Source of the DNA: Paraglomus occultum
Lineage: Eukaryota > Glomeromycota > Glomeromycetes > Paraglomerales > Paraglomeraceae
Length of the DNA stretch: 28,845 nt
Reading direction: 5' to 3'
Assembly: GCA_910592205.1 (NCBI GenBank)
Contig: CAJVPJ010000318.1
Coordinates: forward strand, 1-28,845
In this document: positions 11,195-23,500 of the stretch, piece after piece
Position numbering within the stretch: the first letter of the stretch is position 1
How the letters are laid out: each line of letters starts with the position of its first letter
Notes under the pieces: generated by a model
Database searches by the model: none
Seen by the model: only the letters and a program-made list of their open reading frames with translations
What the model was told of the DNA's origin: nothing
Made by a program: the position numbers and the translations under genes

Positions 11195-13374
11195 AAAAGA
11201 GTGGTACACGTGTGTGTGTATGTATTGTATGTATGAAATATTTTTACCGTTGAGAATTTGTGGTTATTTCTTTGGGGAAAGAAGAAACAAAAAAAAAAAA
11301 GAGGATTTTGTAAAATCCAGCGTCACTTTTTCTCAGTTTGTATTTTTTTTTTTTTACTTTTGAAACTCCATTTATCATATATATCCCATTTTATCAATCC
11401 GACAAATTTTTCTTTTGTTGGAGAACTATATTTATAGATGAATCGAAGGGAAGGGTTGTCAGCGTTCAGTGTTTCGGTGTTTTAGTAGTCGTTGTAGTCG
11501 TTGTTGTCATTGTTGTCATTGACCTTGTCTTTTTCTTTTTGATTTAGCATTTTTTTCTTCTCCTTATTTCCGCCTAGACACAAAAAAAATTTTTCATTGC
11601 TTTTTTAGAAATGGGAAAAGGGAGAATTTGCAACCAAAAAAAAAGGTTTCTTTAAAAAATTATTGAAAGGTAGTGTTTGTTTTTTATTCTTTTAGTTTTC
11701 GTAGTCGATGGTGATGATAGTAATATTATTACTTATTATAATAGTTGTGAGGATTCTAGCGCATTTATGCTTTTCTATTTCTTTTCTTCTTGCTTTTGTT
11801 TTTGTTTGTATATATATAGTGAAAATCGAGATATATGAATAGGGAGTTTTAGCAATCAAATGATACAGAGCACACTTGCGCATCGCAAATGCACACGAGA
11901 TCCACTCGCAATTTTTTTTTTGCTCAGGAACTGCTTGAAACAAAAAAAAAATTAAAAGTACCAAGTAAAAGAGTTTTTGATCCAAGTATTTTTCTTGACA
12001 AAGATTGTGAAAGCGGGGGGGGGGGGGGGGAGAGCAAAGTTTTACTGTTACTCGTGATTCAAAATTCGTGTTGAAAGTTGATAATGGATACCGTGAGATT
12101 GTGAAAGCTCAGTTAACTTTGGTAGATGTTTCGAGTTTGACCGTTAAATTCATTGATTGGCGCGCAAGGGTGTCAACGATTAATAAACAAACGATTTAAC
12201 GCAAAAGGAGGACGCCCAACTTTTGATAACAGGATCAAATAATTAACGCTTTTCCGCCATTCGTGATAGCCCGAAACCGTGTCACACACTTTGGAAAATG
12301 AATTAATGGGCTTTACCGAATAACTGTTTCGCGGCGGACATAAGCTATGCGATTAGAATATAAACATGTTATCAATCTCTGAGAGTTTTTATTAATAATA
12401 TTTTCCGTGGATGCGTGTTTACATGTAATATTTATAAGCTTTATTAACAGAATAACTAATAAGGCTTTGCCATACTATCAAATGACCCAAAGAGTTGGTT
12501 CATCATCAGAGTCGAGTTTCTTTTCTTCCGCTCAATGCATACATAGGTTGTTGGGAAAAAGCGAGACATCTTTTTTTTTTCCCAATCATTACGATCAAAC
12601 ATTAAAGCCCGTTCCTGTATCATAATGATTGTAATTAAATTAAGGGATAAATTACATGCAGGCATAATTTAAGGCGTTGAAATATCGGGTGACCCAAATT
12701 TTTGATAATTTAAAATACATCGCTACGGTCTTAGCCCCCCTTTCCCCCCGCCCCGTCCAACGTGCCAATCAAAAATCTGCCAACTTTGTTAATACTAAGC
12801 AGGCTCAGCCGGCTGGCCCCCTTAATCCGGCAAAGCGGTTCTTGTGGCCAACATACTTTTTACCAGCGCCCCCTGCCGTTAGAATAATTATGATGTCAGC
12901 TGTGTCGTAACCCATACTCTTTATGATGTCTGATCCGATTGCAATAATGTAGTGAATATTTTAACGACAAATATAACAAGTTTCCCCCATGGGGCATAGC
13001 CTCACATGTCCGACTTGGTACACTGATATAAGCCTATGTCATAAATGCCACCTGTTTAACATACATTTGCAAACGCCACGTTTTTATTTAAAAAATCACC
13101 ACCTTTATTATTGGTTGATGTCGCGGGTAAAGACGTGTCAAGTCTTTGCGAAATGAATTAAAATTTAATAGTAATAGACAAACTTGTTTGAATTAACTAG
13201 CCACATAAATCTGTTTACTTCCATTGAAAAAGACATTGATTTTATTGTATTATATCTACAGCATTATCTACATCTATTAATCCAATTAATTTATTTACAA
13301 CCAAAAATTCAAACCTTTTTTTTTTTGCCAAACAAATCTATACTATACTAAAACCATAATATAAACAATTAGAA
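11195..13374. other. Intergenic between convergent genes; no gene recognised
   Basis: This spacer separates the 3' ends of the vasculin-like gene (+) and INTS3 (-), so it holds both 3' untranslated regions. T-rich and A-rich runs are frequent (11281-11360, 11570-11690). A run of 16 G lies at 12015-12030. At 12730-12860 there is a locally GC-rich patch with C runs and an open frame of 77 codons, for which I see no family resemblance. Confidence 0.6.
12015..12030 (+). repeat. G16 homopolymer
   Basis: Sixteen consecutive G residues occur in otherwise AT-rich spacer. This could be a slippage-prone tract or a sequencing or assembly soft spot, so its true length is uncertain. Confidence 0.85.
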
Positions 13375-16300
13375 TCAATGACCTTTTCGGTACCGACTTG
13401 CTCTCTGCAATGCCTTTTGATTTCTCAATGGTCGTCTCCTAGATATTCTGGAATACTTGGCCATTGGTTTTTCGGCTTCTTCTTCCGACTCTGCTTCCTC
13501 TTCGCCCTCTTCCCCTTCCTCATCCTGTTCCTCCTTCTCTTCCCCATCCTGCTCTTCCTTCTCTCCCTCTTCCACCTCTTCATCTTCCGATGCATCTTTA
13601 CTATCTTTATCGTCATCTTCCTCGTCTTCCTCATCATTAGATACGTGATTATTTATTCCCTCTCTGAGCGACTGATTGAATTTTTTCTTACGCGGAGGTT
13701 GTTCTCTTCTCCTCATGGTTGGCTGCCGAATACGTTTTCGTCGATTGGTTTTTATCTCTTCTTCCTCCTCCTCCTCTTCATCTCCATCGTCGTGTGACTC
13801 TGTACCTATAATTCATAGTGAAAAGAGTTGGTGAAAACTTGGTGACGACCATGACTATTGACAATGATTGCAACCAACAATGATTGCAACCAACAAGCTG
13901 TATGTCACTATCACATGACACCAGACAATTATTTACCGTCTTCGGCTTCCGTGTTGGTTTCCGGGGTACGTATCGTAAGCCAGTCAGTAAGTAACTGCTT
14001 ACCCAAAAGTTGGGTTATACGTTTGATGGAACTATAAAACTCGTCGTTCTTTAAAAAGTTTTCTACAAATAGTAAACGTTTACAGTGTTAGATAACGTAC
14101 ATTGTAAAAATTATTACAATGACGGTCTTACGAAATCCTCACCAGTAATTTCTGCCTTGGAATCATTATACCATGATATTATTACGTCCAAGAGATTTCC
14201 TGCATGCTCTTTGGTGGATTCTTTGGTATTATTATTCTTCATGCCCTCGCTCAACTCCCTCATGTAGTTTGTCAGCACGGCCCTCATGGTCTCTGGTGAG
14301 TTACGATACCACTGCTGGAATGCCGTTATGACAAACTCGAGACTGCATTGCTTTTGTAATCTGTCACTCGCATTCGACATCAGATACATTATTGAAGATA
14401 TTATTAAACTAGTAGGTGGAACAGTTCGTAGAATGTCTAGCAAACCAATTAAAGGTTCCGGATTCTCTGATGGAATGATGGAGTGTGAAAAAAACGTTCG
14501 TTAATTAAATTACAAGTTTAATTAGACAGTAACATATTGATATAATTACCTGATCTATCAAGTGCTCTTAGTATTGAGGATGTGGTTAGCATCTTTTCAA
14601 CCCGATCCACACGGCCCCCAACTTCCGCATTGAGTATTTGAAACAGCACGTATTGTTCAATTGGATCCCAGTCCAGTGCAAACACTTGATAGGCAGAAAC
14701 ATTAACAATGTTGGTGAATTGATATAATGTGTCAACCAGTGCGATGGCTTGTAAACATACCTAGTATTTCGTCATATTTATCACCAAATATTACACATTG
14801 ATTTCTTGCCAACTTGATCTGAAGTTCATATGACTGTTTTGATGAAAACAAGGTTAATACCAGACAGCAACTCTAAAATTCCTCATCGAAAGCTTTCAGT
14901 AAATCATCATACCAATATCGGTGTGATCTTTGACACCAGTAAGAGAACGAACGTTACTTCACCCATACAGTATTCGCGTAGATATTCCATTATCGTAAAG
15001 GTAGCACGTTGAAACAGCATAATATTGCTTTTGTGTAATGACTAGAGTAAAAACACAAGACAGTCTGATGGTTAACTTTGGCCAATATAAACAAGAGTGC
15101 ACACTGCGAATACATACTATAAAGTCTTCGTGAACGCGTTGCTTCTTTACAAATTTCAGATCCTCGTATCCATTACTCATTTCTAGTTGATAATTTATGA
15201 GGTCTTTATAAACCTTGAGATTTGGTGCATCAAAAAAGGCATCTTTACTTTCTTCCTGTGCTTTTCTGAGATTAAACAAAAACATTAAATATATTAAAAT
15301 AAACGTCAAATAAATAAACAAGCACCAACAGCAACGTCATGAAATAAATTATACCTCAAGCAAGACAGTAACACTTGGAAACTGACTAATGCATGCCCAT
15401 TATCCACATCCCCAATCAACCTTAGCAGTTCCAACATCTTGCTCTTTGACGATTCACTGTCCAATGACCATAGTTTATCCATTACTGCAGTAAATAGATC
15501 TGACTTTGTCATTGATTCTCTTATTGCTGGGACTATGTAACCGGAAATCTTTTTTGGTGCGTCCTCCTACAGACAGAACGTAGATAAAGTTAACTGACGA
15601 CATGACGACACAAAAATCAATGCACAAAAAATATAATCAAAGATGTTCATCTAATATCATACCACCATATGTTTTTCAAAAGTATCCAATATTATAGGAA
15701 GTATACTCTTTTGCACGGATAAAGAAGTGGCATCTCTAAATTGCTCCAGATTCTTTCCATATATCCATAAAGACGCATCCTTTGACGTTTTCTCCGCCGG
15801 TGGAACAATTGAAGAAGACAGTGACGTGCCGTTATTCACCTTTTTGACAATTTTACTCGACTTTGTTACCGATGTTGAATTAGTGTAGGATTTTGGTGGA
15901 TCACCATCCACGTCCATGGGCACAGGAGAGGATGGAGTGGCAGGAGAAACAACCATTTTCGCAAGATGAAATCCGACACCGGTTACGAGACCAGTTGTAG
16001 AACCTGTCGCAGAATTAAGCGTGGAACCAGGTGCCGGAGTAGAAGGTAGCGTCGAAGCGGGGGTAGGGGTGGAATTATTGGTGGGAACGGGTGTGGCGGA
16101 GTTGGTGATGGGAGTGGAAGAAAAAGTAGATGGAGGAGGGACAGCGGGGAGGGCACTGGAAGGGGTATTGAGAGTATTAGAAGAAATATTGGATGCGGCT
16201 TTGGAAGGGGTATTAGACGTGCCTGTGGAAGGCGTAGTCGAAGGGGCAGTCGATGAGGTAATCGAAGAGACAGTCGAAGAGGTAATCGAAGAGGCAGTCG

Positions 16301-19030
16301 AAGAGGTAATCGAAGAAGCAATCGAAGAGGCGGTCGAAGGGGTAGGAGAAGGGGCAGGAGAAGGGGTAGGCGTATTAGAAGCGGGAATAGCATTATTCGT
16401 AGTTGTCTGCATTGGAAACGATGGTGTAGCATTCATCGGCTGTGACATTTGAGTTACTAGCGGCACAGAGTTTTTTATGAACCTTCCCCACAAGTCCGAT
16501 ACGTAAGAACGCGTTGCCCAGTTTATTTGTGGCGAGTTTACCAAATCTATCAAACCTCGATCGCTTTTTCAATCAAACATAAAAGTCAGTAAAAACAGCA
16601 TGCAAAGTTCAAAAGTTCCCAAAAGCTCCTCATTTTATATACACTTACAATATTACTCGTTGCGTCAACACAGTCTCCATAGCAGCATCCACACTTTTCT
16701 TGATATCCTCACTCAACGGTTTACAAAAACCATATGCTTCATATCTCAAAAACTCAATCAACATCTGACAGTATTGCCAATTCCTGCTTTCGAACGTTTC
16801 CATAATTAACAATATGGCCGGTTCGATATTCATAATGTTGTCTTGCGCTTTCCAGAATAACCAGTCATAGAATAAGGCGAGCAAAGCGCTTGGACGTATA
16901 ATTTCGTCCGAAGTGATGGAAATTAGTTCTGCAATAATCTGGTATCGTTTGACTAGATTAGATCGCAGCATTTCGTTTGTGGGATGAATGACGCAGACAA
17001 TGTAGCGTATTATGTCTACTGCGAGATATTGTGAACCTGGTCTGCTGAAATATTTGTCTCGTAGCCATTGCCAGCGTCGTCTATAACCTGAATACGAGTC
17101 CTAGTTAATTGGCCAAGAGTTAGTGACACGATTTGGTGACAAGCAACAAGTCTCAGGCAATATGAAAAAGAAAAACGTTTAATTATAAACAGCAATCTCG
17201 CGGCATACTTGTTTAAAGATGGCAGTAAGTAATCTTTCCAGGTGGGGAGAGATTCGGTTTGTCAGATATACCGATTGCGTAGGCATTCGTACTAATGTCT
17301 TTAAACCTGGTTTGATTAATTCATAGTTGAATATGACCACAAAACAGTAAGCAAATATTTTAACCGAAGTGGAGTTAGTATTGGAACCATAATTGTGTTC
17401 TAATTGACATGATTTCTTACCATCAAATCTTTCGTCTAGTATTTGTGGATTATAAAGTAAATCTCTCCAAAAGTCTCTGAATTCGGTTATTGATGCCACA
17501 TCAATTAACAGTCTTACAAGATCTCTTCCTATCAACTTGCAATGATGAAACTGTAATAAAATATTCCGTATATTAGTTATACTCGAGAATTTAACGACGG
17601 TGCCAAAAACTCTTTTCACATATCGTATTTACCTGATCTCTCATGAGTCTGATGCAAAAGTTGATTTCTCTCCGGCGCAAGTCATCAAAACTTTCATCAA
17701 GATGATCGCGTATCAACCGAAGATAGGTATACAAGGATAGTCTCAGCATCTTTCCTCTCTTATATAAATATTTACTTGTAGAGAAAAAAAAAAGTTAATA
17801 AAACATCGGTATTAAAGTCGTGAATACTTGATAAAAATTAACGCTTACATGCGATTTCTCTCCAGCATCCCTAGTAACGTGTCGCAATATTCTATATTCG
17901 CTTGTGTTGTATTACTGCCTGATGCACAAAATATAAATAGTAATGAATTCATGAGGATCGAATTTTAAAATTAGGGTTGAATCTGCAACATGAGTCATAT
18001 GTCGCACCTGCTGCTTGCCGCAATGCTATTTCCACCAACTTGTCTATTTCTTTTGCGTCCATTTCAATCAGTTTTTCGATTAATTGTAGCATCTATACGC
18101 CCCCAATAGAACGTTCATGTGAGTATAGATAGATGTAATAAATAACAAATCGCTAGAGTGTGTCACTAACCTTGATTACAATCGGCTGACGCAGTCTGTG
18201 AAAGTCAGCCGCTTCCATTAGCGCCCGCAGTCTGTCCACAATTACTCCGAATTGATCTCGCACGCACACGCACATGCGATTGAAATGCTGTTGAACATGT
18301 ATGATGTCATGGTTATAATTATTGAATGCGGTTAATTCTTTGATATGCAAACATTAAATTAAGTTATGCTTACTGGTGTGCTGTCTTTTCCAGTTAGTAT
18401 GGCAAATAAAATTCCATACATTGTTTCTTTGTATTTCTTGTCATCTGATCTCTGTTGCCCGTCAGCGATGTTAGATAATGCATTATATTAGTAGGAGTCA
18501 ATAAAATTGCCTGTGTTGGTGAGTCAGTAATTTGACTGAATAAAAAAAATTTTTTTTGTGCGTTGTTCGCTACTACTACTAAGCTATTCACAAGTAAGAT
18601 ATTTATTGCTATCTAACCGATACTTTTGTATTACGTTTGTTCGAATACTTTCGATAAATTTGACTTGTCTTTTTGACTGGCCCCCCTTTTTTCCCAATTT
18701 CCTATGGCACATAAAAGTAAAACTCTGTTCCAGACATTCTCAGTACACACCAATGAAATATTTGTATCCCGTTCACAACTTACCTTATCAAGTAAAGCAT
18801 TCTGCACATCAACTTCTGTATTGCCCCTTTTAAGTAAATTATCATACGAAATATATGCCTCATGCATTTCCTAGATTCATAAAAATTTACGGTCAGTTTG
18901 ACTAAGCAAAATTTGAGTAACTAAGAAATTCGTTCATAACTTAATGTATCAATATACATACATTTTCATACACCTTTGGCTCATCCAACTCATCGAGTTT
19001 ATACAGCGTCATACGAGCCATTTTGACCAT
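13375..19030 (-). CDS. INTS3: Integrator complex subunit 3 (INTS3 / SOSS subunit A), 1266 aa, 19 exons
   Basis: Exons 5' to 3': 18962-19030, 18784-18870, 18374-18451, 18171-18287, 18008-18092, 17849-17918, 17633-17774, 17421-17550, 17209-17306, 16649-17100, 15663-16563, 15355-15566, 15118-15265, 14913-15041, 14761-14833, 14550-14684, 14143-14466, 13937-14062, 13375-13799. All 18 introns are GT-AG and every junction keeps phase. Landmarks shared with animal INTS3: YTYLRLIRDH (exon 7), LIGRDLVRLL then WRDLLYNPQ (exon 8), DIIRYIVCVIHPTNE and ALFYDWLFWKAQDNIMNIEP (about residues 322-386), ALDWDPIEQY (about 933-942), NPEPLIGLLDILR (exon 17). Residues about 480-690 are a Ser/Thr/Pro linker longer than in animals, which explains 1266 aa against about 1040. 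The tail is acidic then Arg-rich, as in animals. INTS3 is a helical-repeat scaffold of Integrator (snRNA 3' processing, Pol II attenuation) and of the SOSS single-strand DNA-binding complex. The start at 19030 (MVKMAR) has in-frame stops upstream; 19021 is an alternative. Confidence 0.93.
13861..13896. repeat. 16-bp tandem repeat in the last INTS3 intron
   Basis: ACAATGATTGCAACCA occurs twice in direct succession (13861-13876 and 13877-13892), followed by ACAA. It lies inside the 137-nt last intron, which is longer than most others in the gene. Confidence 0.85.
16235..16372 (-). repeat. 12-bp minisatellite encoding the SSIT/SSTA linker of INTS3
   Basis: On the plus strand the unit RTCGAAGAGGYA recurs roughly every 12 bp. 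On the coding strand each unit is four residues (SSIT, SSTA, SSTV and variants). It is part of the large exon 15663-16563. Because the unit lacks stops in several frames, long spurious open frames appear on both strands here. Confidence 0.85.
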
Positions 19031-19813
19031 GTATGTAGTGTTCTTACTTCCAAGGCCACTCACTTTACTCTACTACTCCACACACTCTCTACGATGCTAA
19101 GATCCAACCGTAGTACAATGTTATTCGCCAAATAATATTTAATCTGATATTCACTTGGTAAAAGTTCTCTCTACCGATGAAAGTGGTGAGGAGTCAGTAA
19201 ATGGCCAACGCTGAGGAATGGGTGTATTTATAGGTAAATGATAGGTAACATCAATAGTGATGTCAGCATAAACGAACAAATGAAATATTTTGTTTATTTC
19301 CGCATCATGTGAGTATTGCAATATATGGTAAAGATCAGGTGAATCTATCCTTGTACTACATATGGAAATCCGACATCGCCCATCGCGTCCGATTCCTCGT
19401 CAGCATAGACGGGTATTCGATCATTCTTGATTAACGAAAACATCCTCGGCACATGCTATCGCAATAGTTAGTCTTTTAATACATCACCTCCGACAATGGT
19501 AAAAATTGTGCAACACCATAGTCTGCTCATCAAAGCACAGCAAATAAATTTATTAAAATATTACATTATAAGGCTTTATTAATTTAGTTCGGATGTATTT
19601 TTCAACGTCATCTATTAATACTCATAATTCTATTATTAGACTATTCAAATCAAATTCCCGCTATCTTTCCAATCCGTAATCATTGCAAGGCCTACTGCCA
19701 ACTTCTATTTTATCCCGCGATCAGTTACCGAACAGTCGCTCTATTGCCAAGGACAAAATTTGTAGAGATACTATGAAAGATAAATGGAAGAGAATGCACA
19801 TAACGGTTATATT
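19031..19813. promoter_or_regulatory. Spacer between CRIPT and INTS3 (INTS3 promoter, CRIPT 3' end)
   Basis: Both genes are on the minus strand, so these 783 bp must hold the CRIPT terminator/poly(A) region and the INTS3 promoter. A small minus-strand open stretch at 19345-19455 is listed separately. No promoter element can be named by eye. Confidence 0.5.
19345..19455 (-). other. Candidate small ORF or orphan terminal exon, unrecognised
   Basis: From an ATG at 19441-19443 the minus strand encodes MFSLIKNDRIPVYADEESDA then MGDVGFPYVVQG and a TAG stop (32 aa). A possible splice acceptor (GCGATAG) sits at 19456-19457, so the frame could also begin at 19455 as a last exon. Composition is unusually GC-rich and codon-like for the spacer, with an acidic patch and no chance-like Lys/Asn/Ile bias. 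I found no upstream exon with a phase-compatible donor. I recognise no family, and this could be chance. Confidence 0.25.
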
Positions 19814-20522
19814 TCATTTTGCACTTTGTTTGTACATCGAGACATCCAGAATCTGCTTTCCACACATCGCACATATGCCCTGTTTATACGCACAACCTAA
19901 GAACAAGAATGAAAAGAGAGAGAGCAACCCCCATACACATTAACACTGATAATCATGACGTAGTTCACCATCTCTGTTGATTCCACCGCTTTATCACTGA
20001 CGTCCACATACCTTGGCAGTAATGGGCATGTTCTTGATGCACTCGAGATTTACAGATCTTGCATTTATTCTCGTATGGTTTGAATCTACCAAATTGCAAT
20101 AATAATTCAACGTTTAGCAAACTCTTGTTCAGAGAATCAAGCAAATAGCTTTAGTAATTTACCTGTTCTTTGGTTTAGATAGTAGCTTATTTTCGCGCAG
20201 TTTTCTATCCGTACCAACTACAAGCAGTGACATCACATTGCACTAGTAAGTAGCTATACAACAATATTAACTTGTGCAAAGCATTTATACATGTCAACTA
20301 TATAGATGCAAACAGTTTGGCATAGTATAAAAGGATCGAAATATGCCGTACCGGCGACGTTCCTCGAGCCTTCTTTCCACTTATCCGGACATATGACTTT
20401 GCCGAGCTTCTTCTCACCTGTTAAGCAAGCGTATGTTATTCACTTTTATCCAAACATTTGCTTACCGCCAACTAAAGGCGAGAGAACGACGATCTGAATG
20501 ACTTACATTTTTTGCAGACCAT
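19814..20522 (-). CDS. CRIPT: CRIPT, cysteine-rich zinc-binding protein (97 aa, 5 exons)
   Basis: Exons: 20507-20522, 20352-20417, 20163-20217, 20012-20085, 19814-19896. All four introns are GT-AG (77-134 nt) and all phases match. The first coding exon is only 16 nt. The product starts MVCKKCEKKLGKVICPDKWK and ends CAYKQGICAMCGKQ plus a short tail. It has nine cysteines (3, 6, 15, 54, 57, 69, 72, 79, 82) with three histidines (62, 65, 67), in the CxxC...CxxC...HYCQGCAY...CAMCGK order diagnostic of CRIPT. Human CRIPT is 101 aa, so this copy is full length. CRIPT was named for binding the third PDZ domain of PSD-95 in neurons and was later found in the human minor (U12-type) spliceosome. Outside animals only the splicing role makes sense; assigning it here is inference. 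It lies upstream of INTS3 on the same strand. Confidence 0.95.
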
Positions 20523-23500
20523 GTTGCAGGTGTCCTAGATCTTTCGAAGAAAACAAAAAGACGGGAAAGAACTTTCGCCCGATTTTGTCATGTGAGCAGT
20601 GTTACGTAAGCAATTGATGGGTTTATTTATCAATTTATACGCAATTGGCCTGGGGAATTAGTTATGATATAAAAGCCCATATTGAAATACACACAAATTT
20701 GGTCCGAGCGACTGCATAAAACCGGATTAGTTTAGATAAAACGCCATGATATTGATAGTACAACCATAATGATGGTGTGACAACTCCCAAAGCATACAGG
20801 TTTGATTTCGAGATTTCTTTTTTCAATAATAGGCTGGTTTTACCATTTCTTTTCATATAATTAACGACGATGACGACGCCATTCTGTATACGTAATTTCT
20901 ACTTTCATAAATGATGCAAAGACTCGGGTCAATAAGATCTTACTACTACAAAAGTATTTTTATACCCAATCGATGACAATTGATACGCAAACACTCTTAT
21001 TTTACGACTATTTGAGTATGTGCCTCGTGTTTTTAGTTGATGCAAAAAGTCATTGTCACTATTAGCTTAAATTGCGTTAGTCTGTTCCATTCACAGAATA
21101 AAAAGTTTTCAGATTTGTCTATTATTGCTACTCAATGAACAATAATATGCTGTCACCGAAACTTGACTATCAATGGGGGTGGTGCAGAATTTCAGAGACT
21201 CTATAACATAAAGTGCTATTACGAGGAAAAGTTAACATTGACAAGTCTGATCCAACTCAACAATTTAATTAGGTATTATGAAAGTCTAATTGTGAAGCTC
21301 GACATTGCACTGTCGTACCGAGAATGTGGCTAAAGTTTACGCTTGGCAGCTTTTCATTAAAATTCTCACCTACAAAGATCACTGCGCAAACAATAAATGT
21401 CTTGTTTGATGGTTACTCACTTTCAATTCCGTTGTTCCACGCAATCACACAATCCACGCTTTTCCTCCGGTATCGCTTAACAGTGGGACGGTTTACAATT
21501 CGTCAAGGCATAATTCGTGTAGCAAAGTCGAATGTAAAGGATGAAGCCAACCGCATCATCATTAGTGTGAGACTTTATTTCCGAGATACACACATGCGTG
21601 CTGCAGCTAGTTATGCCAACCGTATTATACACATCGCCAAATAACCCCCGCAATCCTTTTACACCATTGAGGTTTACTAATAAAACTAGCTTGGATTTAC
21701 GGTGCATACGAGATTACTGAAAAACGTTTTAATTGGACAAATTTTATTTATAAAAAATCCGGGTCATAGTCAGTGGGGGAGGAAATTAACAATTATAACG
21801 AATAAGTTGGGACCGTAAACAAGGGTTATAGCTGGTTTCCTCAATTATTGACAATAACCAGTTCAAGCTTTTACGTAAACAATGCTTTGTAAACATGTAT
21901 TGCTGATTAAGATCATTTTAATTTCGATCAGTTAACTTCAACTCATCGGCGATTTACGTTAAGAGAAAATGCTTTGTCTAAAAGCCCATTAAGATATTCT
22001 GCGCCCCATAGTGAAATTTGTGCACTAGTCTATACTGTGGTGGTTACTGTTTTGTATTAACGCAATCAAGCATTTGGACATATTCTTACCCGAATAAAGA
22101 ACGTTTCGTATTCTGAACCTACTGAAATTAACCAACCGTTACCGAAAAGCCATTAAAGTGTACATTTCTCAAACAATTGAAATTGCTTGTTTCAATAATA
22201 TTGTGGATTGTCGGTCAATGTGTATCAGAAACCCTATGTGTGACTTGATAAACAAAAATAATAAAATTTCAAATTGTGTCTATCGACGTAATCTGAAGCT
22301 AACAGTTTTTGAACATATTAAATTGCAACAAGATAAACGTTCGCTTCTCAGATAACTTTGTAATCTTCATACTGTAAGACGGACCCGAACCTCGTTTTTG
22401 CATCTATCCCATTGTAATTACTATAAGAAATTTTTAATTTTTTTCTTATATTTCACTCGCTCGTGTAAGAGAACAGTTTTAATACACACTTCATATCCGA
22501 TCAATTAACAGTTACAGTTCTGAATAAGACAACTAACGTTTGAGTTGCTACTATTAAGGACATGTCCTTTTTAATCTAACCAATTTTATTACTTTGCACT
22601 ACATTTAATGACCGTTGTGCATTTCTGATGATACCGATTCAAATTAAAAATTAGGGAGACGGAAATATCCCACGCTTTACTAGTCCGAAAGTGCAACCCG
22701 TCAGAGCAACTGAGACGTGGAAGCCAGCCAGCGTTTAGCGGAAAAACAATAAAAAAAAAAGAGTGCTCTTTGATATTATCTAGATATCGGTGCTTGTCAC
22801 GTTCACTCTTTGTCCGACAAAGATTCTTGGTGTAACATTGCAAATCTATCGTAGCAAACTTAAATTTATTTTAAGCATGTTGGCTAAAATAAGCCTGGTT
22901 AGGGGAAGGGGGCGGTGATTATTTTTCCTGCAAGATGGAGCTTTTCATGCCCGATGCTGACAATAGAGGAAATAACATAATTGTGTCATGTTCTGCTAAT
23001 TTTAGTTTCACGTGTGTATTACCATGTTCTTTTAAGTAACGGGGGCAATTCAAAGTAATTTCGACAGTCAATCAATCAGTTCTCGAGATAACGGCAAGTA
23101 AGGTATCGAGCTAACCTTCTTTGTAGCCATGTCACCAACATACAATCATTTCATCATCAGAGTTAATCATGGTTACAATCATTGATTACGACATGGATTC
23201 GGTAACTTTATAGGTTTAGGGCTTGATCTTTTTACGTCAATAATCAGCAAGTAATCGACAAAGTTATTAGCAAATAATTCTGATTGTGCGCTTACAATTG
23301 GTTAAAGCAAATACTATGTATTTGGCATTATTAATATAATACGATTGGAAGATGTCGCTGTCTATGATCGATCATTCTGGTATGGGAGACAACTATTAGG
23401 CTATTGATGCGATCCTCAATGGCGGGCTATAGCGTTTATTGTTTTGACCGAATTGTTTGGTCCCATGTTCGATCAATGTCAATGAACTTTTGAACCGACT

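Noticed and set aside
13378-13797. 139-codon plus-strand frame rich in Phe/Leu that looks like membrane segments
   Set aside because: It is the reverse complement of the acidic/basic C-terminal tail of INTS3. Leu/Phe runs arise from antisense of Glu/Lys codons.
14132-14142. Alternative donor GTAAGA for INTS3 exon 17
   Set aside because: It would break phase with the next exon. The upstream GTGAGG donor keeps phase and restores the conserved ENFLKNDEF block.
14695-14760. Open reading through INTS3 intron 15 (AIALVDTLYQFTNIVNV), which looks like coding sequence
   Set aside because: A TAG lies directly upstream in that frame. Splicing GTATGT to ATCAAG instead gives DEIL-VFALDW, which aligns with animal INTS3 around its SLDW motif.
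15983-16452. Long open frames in other phases and on the plus strand (Pro/Leu-rich and Val/Glu-rich)
   Set aside because: They are shadows of the 12-bp minisatellite inside the INTS3 exon. The phase used in the INTS3 model is the one that splices correctly on both sides.
21324-21644. 106-codon frame with a faint resemblance to the C-terminal beta-barrel of translation GTPases (VGRFTIRQG)
   Set aside because: The likeness is limited to about eight residues. The rest does not align and there are no neighbouring exons.
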